Assembly: GCF_030813245.1 (NCBI RefSeq)
Contig: NZ_JAUSUA010000003.1
Location: 186,001 to 250,000 of the forward strand
From: Alkalicoccobacillus murimartini
GTDB lineage: Bacteria > Bacillota > Bacilli > Bacillales > Bacillaceae_D
Direction of reading: 5' to 3'
Length of the DNA: 64,000 nucleotides
This document shows, piece by piece, positions 60,011-64,000 of this stretch. Numbering within the stretch: position 1 is the stretch's first letter; every line of letters starts with the position of its first letter. The notes beneath the pieces were generated by a model that saw nothing but the letters and a program-made list of their open reading frames with translations, did no database searches and had not been told where the DNA came from. The translations under genes were made by a program, and so were the position numbers.

Positions 60011-60970
60011 ATGGAAAAACAAAAAAATGAATCAACTGTACAACTACCTTTAAATACTAGAACAAAGCAATCAACTCTTCAAAAAATGCTACGTGATAAA
60101 TGGATGTACGTCCTTGTCATGCCAGGAGTGCTATACTTTCTTATTTTTAAAATTCTTCCTATGTGGGGAGTGTTATTAGCTTTTCAAAATTATTCACCAT
60201 TCTTAGGATTTTGGGGTAGTGAATGGGTAGCATTTGAGCATTTTCAGCGATTTTTTAGTGATCCTGATTTTTTGAGATTAATGAGGAATACATTATTACT
60301 CGCTATATATGATTTGATTTTCTTTTTTCCAGCGCCGATTTTATTAGCATTAATGCTGAATGAAATTAGGCTTTCAATCTACAAACGGACCATTCAAACC
60401 CTTGTTTATGTACCACACTTTATGTCGTGGGTGATTATCGCAAGTATCTCCTATGTGTTTTTAACAACAAGTGGGGGCATAGTGAATGAGTTGGTCGAAC
60501 GTTTTACAGGGAGTCAAATTTCCTTTCTTTCTCATCCTGATTGGTTCCGACCGATGATTATTGGACAAATCATCTGGAAGGAAAGTGGATGGGGAACGGT
60601 TATATTTCTTGCTGCATTAGCCGGCGTAAGCCAAGAGCAGTATGAGGCTGCAATTGTTGATGGAGCGGGTAGATTTAGACGGATGTGGCATGTAACTCTT
60701 CCAGCCTTACGTAGCACAATTGTCATCCTTTTGATTCTAAGACTTGGAAATTTTCTGGATCAAGGGTTCCAACAAATCTATCTAATGACAAACTCATTAA
60801 ATCGTGATGTTGCCGATGTATTTGATACGTATGTGTACTTCATGGGGATTACTCAAGGAGCCTTTAGTTATAGTACTGCGGTTGGATTATTTAAAGCGGT
60901 TGTAGGAATTGTTTTGATCTTTGGAGCCAATCATTTAGCTAAACGATTTGGCCAAGGTGGAATTTTTTAG
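60011..60970 (+). CDS. LplB-like ABC sugar permease
   Basis: The 319-residue protein has six membrane segments and the EAA loop EAAIVDGAGRFRRMWHVTLP (about residues 216-235), plus LPMWGVLLAFQNYSPFLG near residue 55. It forms the first channel subunit of a CUT1 importer of the LplABC/YtcQ-YteP-YtcP type. GGAGGTGG precedes the ATG. It lies 17 bp from the second permease gene. No ATPase gene is present; a shared MsmX-like ATPase elsewhere is the normal solution in Bacillus. Confidence 0.9.
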   Translation: MEKQKNESTVQLPLNTRTKQSTLQKMLRDKWMYVLVMPGVLYFLIFKILPMWGVLLAFQNYSPFLGFWGSEWVAFEHFQRFFSDPDFLRLMRNTLLLAIYDLIFFFPAPILLALMLNEIRLSIYKRTIQTLVYVPHFMSWVIIASISYVFLTTSGGIVNELVERFTGSQISFLSHPDWFRPMIIGQIIWKESGWGTVIFLAALAGVSQEQYEAAIVDGAGRFRRMWHVTLPALRSTIVILLILRLGNFLDQGFQQIYLMTNSLNRDVADVFDTYVYFMGITQGAFSYSTAVGLFKAVVGIVLIFGANHLAKRFGQGGIF

Positions 60971-60987
60971 AAGGGAGGAAACAATAG

Positions 60988-61863
60988 ATGAAGATTCACA
61001 ATACACCAGCTGGACGAGTGTTTGATGTTTTTAACCATATCATTTTGTTAGTGATAGGTTTAGTCACATTTTTACCATTTGTCTATATTGTTGCTGGATC
61101 ATTTGCGACGGAATCAGAAGTAATAGCTAGATCATTCTTTATCTGGCCAAATACTTTCTCGCTTAATGCTTATGAATATATCTTCTCAACAACAACTTTT
61201 TTACGCAGTATAGGGGTATCTGTACTCGTGACTATAGGTGGGACAATTGTTAGCTTGTTTCTTACACTAACAATGGCCTATCCTCTTTCTAGAAAAGGCT
61301 TGATTGGCAGAAACTTTTTGTTGAATATGATTATCTTTACGATGGTCTTTAGCGGGGGAATGGTCCCGACTTATATGGTTGTAAAAACATTAGGATTGCT
61401 TGATTCATTATGGGCGTTAATCCTGCCACTCGCCATCAATCCGTTCTATTTAATTATCGTAAAGAACTTCTTTCAAATGTTACCATTAGAGCTAGAAGAA
61501 TCAGCCAAAATTGATGGTTGTTCAGAGATTGGGATCTTCTGGAGAATTATTTTGCCTCTTTCAAAGCCAGTGATTGCAACATTTACATTGTTTTACGCCG
61601 TGTTCTATTGGAACGATTTCTTTCAAGCATTACTTTATATTAGTGACAGCAGCAAGTGGCCGGTACAGCTACTTTTGCAACAAATTATGACTGTTGCAGA
61701 TACAAGACTTGGTGGTGAAGTGGATACCATGTTCTCTGAGCCGCCAGCAGAAACCTTAAAGCTAGCTGTCATTGTAGTAGCGACACTTCCTATTTTGCTC
61801 TTTTATCCGTTCCTACAAAAGCACTTTGCTAAGGGCATTTTAATAGGATCTGTGAAAGGGTAA
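60988..61863 (+). CDS. LplC-like ABC sugar permease
   Basis: The 291-residue protein is the second CUT1 permease: six membrane segments, VFSGGMVPTYMVVKTLGLLD near residue 112 and the EAA-type loop ESAKIDGCSEIGIFWRIILP (about residues 171-190). AAGGGAGGAA precedes the start. It ends the importer genes; the membrane-linked AraC-type regulator follows 112 bp later on the same strand. Confidence 0.9.
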   Translation: MKIHNTPAGRVFDVFNHIILLVIGLVTFLPFVYIVAGSFATESEVIARSFFIWPNTFSLNAYEYIFSTTTFLRSIGVSVLVTIGGTIVSLFLTLTMAYPLSRKGLIGRNFLLNMIIFTMVFSGGMVPTYMVVKTLGLLDSLWALILPLAINPFYLIIVKNFFQMLPLELEESAKIDGCSEIGIFWRIILPLSKPVIATFTLFYAVFYWNDFFQALLYISDSSKWPVQLLLQQIMTVADTRLGGEVDTMFSEPPAETLKLAVIVVATLPILLFYPFLQKHFAKGILIGSVKG

Positions 61864-61910
61864 GCGGATCGTCTAATTGGAAAAATAGTGAAAAAAGCTT
61901 CTTTCTTGAT

Positions 61911-61962
61911 CCCTCATGCGATAGTATAGAATTATCTAATTCTTTAAGCTACAGCATGAGGG
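61911..61962 (+). promoter_or_regulatory. Hairpin sequestering the AraC-type regulator's RBS
   Basis: CCCTCATGC (61911-61919) pairs perfectly with GCATGAGGG (61954-61962), whose 3' end is the GAGGGG part of the Shine-Dalgarno. An inner AGAATTA/TAATTCT stem (61928-61943) strengthens it. It could also be a weak terminator for the permease genes. Confidence 0.5.
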
Positions 61963-61975
61963 GTGGGAATTAAAT

Positions 61976-64000
61976 GTGGGCCTTGTCAAAAAGATAAGAA
62001 GAGGTTGGAGTCGTGAATACTTCCGAAAAAACTTCTTGCTCATCCTCTTTATAGCTTTCATTCCTGGAGTCATTTCTGGAATAGGCATCAACTGGTTTGG
62101 TGTCAATGAGCTGAAGAATGGATTAAGAGAGAGACATGATAGCCAAATAACTGAAAAAGCTGAGATCATAAATGACCAATTAGATTATTTGGAAATGTCT
62201 CTTTCTTATTGGGCGTTTGAAAAGCGGTTTGGACCAGAGTTAATAGATCGTAACTTTGTAAAAGATGTGACGGAAACTCGTGATATGATGCAGATGCTTA
62301 GGGTACTTCAAGCAAGTCATCCCTTAATCAAAAAAGTGGAGCTTTATTTAAATAAAGATAATCAGCCTCTTCTCTTTAGTCCCTTTTACAGCGAAGTGAG
62401 TGCTGTCGATTACTCGATTTATCAACCATCCCTCAGTCGCGGCTATTCGCTTGGCTGGGAACAAGTAGACGATCGATCAAATGAAGGTGGTACGGAGACG
62501 ACAGTGTTAAGTCATGCGATACCAGGTTCGAGTCAGGAACCGTTTGGCTCATTAAATGTAACGCTAGATCAAGAGAAGTTTGGACAGCTTTTACAAACGT
62601 TAAAACCGTATGATCACGGTACAACCTTCTTAATTAATGGACAGAATGAGACCATCCCTCCGGCAGTTCCATTAGAAGAGACTCATTTTGTAAGCGCTTT
62701 AAAAAATGAAGTCGTTCAACTTGATAATCAAGAAGGATCATTTGTATTTACCTACAATGGTGATAGCTATTCAGTTTCCTATGGAGTATTTAAACGTGTG
62801 AATGATACTTGGACATATGTTTCGGCCGCACCTTTGTCTGCCATCACAGCTCCAATTGAACTTGTTTCAAAAAGTATCATGGTCATCTCAGTAACAGGGT
62901 TAGGATTAGCCCTCGTGTTAACGTGGTTTGGATCTAAGAAAATCTATCGACCGGTGGAACAATTAATTGAGAGAGTACAAGAGGAATACCAAGAAGTCGA
63001 TTCGACGAAACAAAAGGGAGAGTTCAGTCTTATCGAGGAAGGTTTTACACACCTTTTTCAAGAACGGCAACGGCTAAAATCTAGGTTGAACTCAGAAACC
63101 CCACAATTGCAAAAAAGTTTCTTAATTCAAATGAGTCAAGGTTATTTATATCAGCAAAATGAACAACAGTTAATAAATAGAATGGAAAACTACGGATGGA
63201 AAGTTAACGACAAGAGATTCAGAGTGATTGACATTCAGGCAAGTGGTACGGAGGAATTAAATCAAAGCTTTATCACAAGTGATGATAGTCTAATCACGTT
63301 TTCAATTCAAAATGTAATAGAAGAACTGTGTGAAAAGTATTTTCACCAATACAGTGTGTTGGATAATTACGATCTCTCGGTTAGTTTATTTCTAATTGAA
63401 GAAGATAGTGATTCAGCTCTTATTAAGGACTTTATTCAAGAAATGACAGCCATCATAAATCGTTTATTACACATGCAACTAATTATTACAGTTAGTGAAC
63501 GAACAGACCAAGTAAAACGAATTCATACTTTGTTTGAAGAAACTAGACAAGGCAAGTACCAGCGTCGATTCAAAAATCAAAATCAAGTTCTATTTCTAGA
63601 AGAAGTGCAACAAAGAGGGACACGTAGCTATGGTATGTATCCGTTTGAGGTTGAGCGTGAAGTGATTCAGGCCATTCGAAATGGGGAGAAGCTTCAGATT
63701 CAAAATCATCTGCAATTATTTCTAAATCAATTGGTGGCAGGAGCAAAAACGTGGGAGAACATCCAGATGGGTATGCTCCAGCTGTTTAGTCGCATTCAAC
63801 ATGAGATGTTGCATTCAGATATTCATTTAGAAGAAGTGTATGCAAATCGAAATCTTTATGCTGAATTAAGTCTGATAAAAGAACCGGTCAGGATGCTAAG
63901 CTGGATGGAAGTTGAGGTCATTGATCCTTATCTGACTCACTTAAATGAACGAGTGAATTTAGAAACAAAACGATTGATTGAATCGGTGATTGACTATCTT
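61976..64000 (+). CDS. Membrane-anchored AraC-type regulator (YesS/YtdP-like), partial
   Basis: A GTG start follows GAGGGGTGGG by 8 bases. The frame stays open for 675 codons to the window edge. It shows a membrane segment (about residues 19-38), an extracellular sensor (about 40-300), a second membrane segment (about 301-320), and a long cytoplasmic region with coiled parts (EQLIERVQEEYQEV near 325). The last residues, KRLIESVIDYL, are where the AraC helix-turn-helix usually begins. Such regulators control neighbouring lpl-type importers in Bacillus and Paenibacillus. The DNA-binding domain itself lies outside the window. Confidence 0.8.
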   Translation, partial: MGLVKKIRRGWSREYFRKNFLLILFIAFIPGVISGIGINWFGVNELKNGLRERHDSQITEKAEIINDQLDYLEMSLSYWAFEKRFGPELIDRNFVKDVTETRDMMQMLRVLQASHPLIKKVELYLNKDNQPLLFSPFYSEVSAVDYSIYQPSLSRGYSLGWEQVDDRSNEGGTETTVLSHAIPGSSQEPFGSLNVTLDQEKFGQLLQTLKPYDHGTTFLINGQNETIPPAVPLEETHFVSALKNEVVQLDNQEGSFVFTYNGDSYSVSYGVFKRVNDTWTYVSAAPLSAITAPIELVSKSIMVISVTGLGLALVLTWFGSKKIYRPVEQLIERVQEEYQEVDSTKQKGEFSLIEEGFTHLFQERQRLKSRLNSETPQLQKSFLIQMSQGYLYQQNEQQLINRMENYGWKVNDKRFRVIDIQASGTEELNQSFITSDDSLITFSIQNVIEELCEKYFHQYSVLDNYDLSVSLFLIEEDSDSALIKDFIQEMTAIINRLLHMQLIITVSERTDQVKRIHTLFEETRQGKYQRRFKNQNQVLFLEEVQQRGTRSYGMYPFEVEREVIQAIRNGEKLQIQNHLQLFLNQLVAGAKTWENIQMGMLQLFSRIQHEMLHSDIHLEEVYANRNLYAELSLIKEPVRMLSWMEVEVIDPYLTHLNERVNLETKRLIESVIDYL

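Overview
The window is a chromosomal segment of a low-GC, endospore-former-type Firmicute of the family Bacillaceae. Many genes have the look of Bacillus subtilis families (bacillopeptidase F, SigO/RsoA/YvrJ, YvgO, a YhcY/YhcZ-like two-component pair, YhgE, HelD, metNIQ behind an S-box). Ribosome-binding sites are strong GGAGG types, GTG and TTG starts are common, and secreted proteins are acidic, which fits an alkaliphilic or halotolerant lineage. The genus cannot be fixed from sequence alone. No rRNA, tRNA, prophage, CRISPR array or transposase gene was seen.

Layout. 0-9.9 kb: two short-chain dehydrogenases (the first cut by the window edge), a GNAT acetyltransferase, small membrane proteins, a Yip1 protein, a sugar-binding lipoprotein behind a cre site, a DMT exporter divergent from an SgrR-like regulator with a large inverted-repeat operator between them, a YqcI/YcgG protein and an MFS permease. 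9.9-14.8 kb: a sigma-54 module made of D-tartrate dehydratase with a clear -24/-12 promoter, a PrpR-type enhancer-binding protein, and rpoN itself. 14.8-25 kb: a Zur-controlled zinc-binding lipoprotein, a cell-wall amidase, a secreted TIMP-like protein, an AlkC-type DNA glycosylase, a macrolide phosphotransferase preceded by an ErmDL-like leader peptide and attenuator, and a 1431-residue bacillopeptidase F. 25-35 kb: an M20 peptidase/AbgT transporter pair, a CHY zinc-finger protein, a PerR-box Dps, a flavodoxin-like reductase with a divergent LysR regulator, Rrf2-yhgE, and DedA. 35-50 kb: an APH-like kinase, HelD, a GAF-histidine kinase with four cysteines plus its response regulator, a VOC protein and MFS exporter, two methyltransferases and a hydrolase, yvrJ divergent from the split sigma factor sigO-rsoA, and an ABC exporter. 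50-64 kb: YvgO behind a SigB promoter, a SEC-C protein, the SAM riboswitch with metNIQ, an arylamine N-acetyltransferase, and an lplABC-like sugar importer followed by a membrane-anchored AraC-type regulator that runs off the end.

The most unusual signals are non-coding. (1) Two intergenic tracts (about 9986-10217 and 43723-43934) carry a TCTTGAT-like heptamer about every 20.5 bp, two helical turns, with little conservation between heptamers. Both lie between the stop of a minus-strand gene and a minus-strand terminator. (2) A 15-codon leader upstream of the macrolide phosphotransferase has R-L-R at residues 6-8 and shares T-L-N at 11-13 with ErmDL; a terminator and a possible anti-terminator follow. 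(3) A family of intergenic repeats includes one 198-bp element with 26-bp terminal inverted repeats. (4) Hairpins lie upstream of bpr and over the Shine-Dalgarno of the terminal AraC-type regulator. Family assignments come from motif recognition by eye, and no database search was run.
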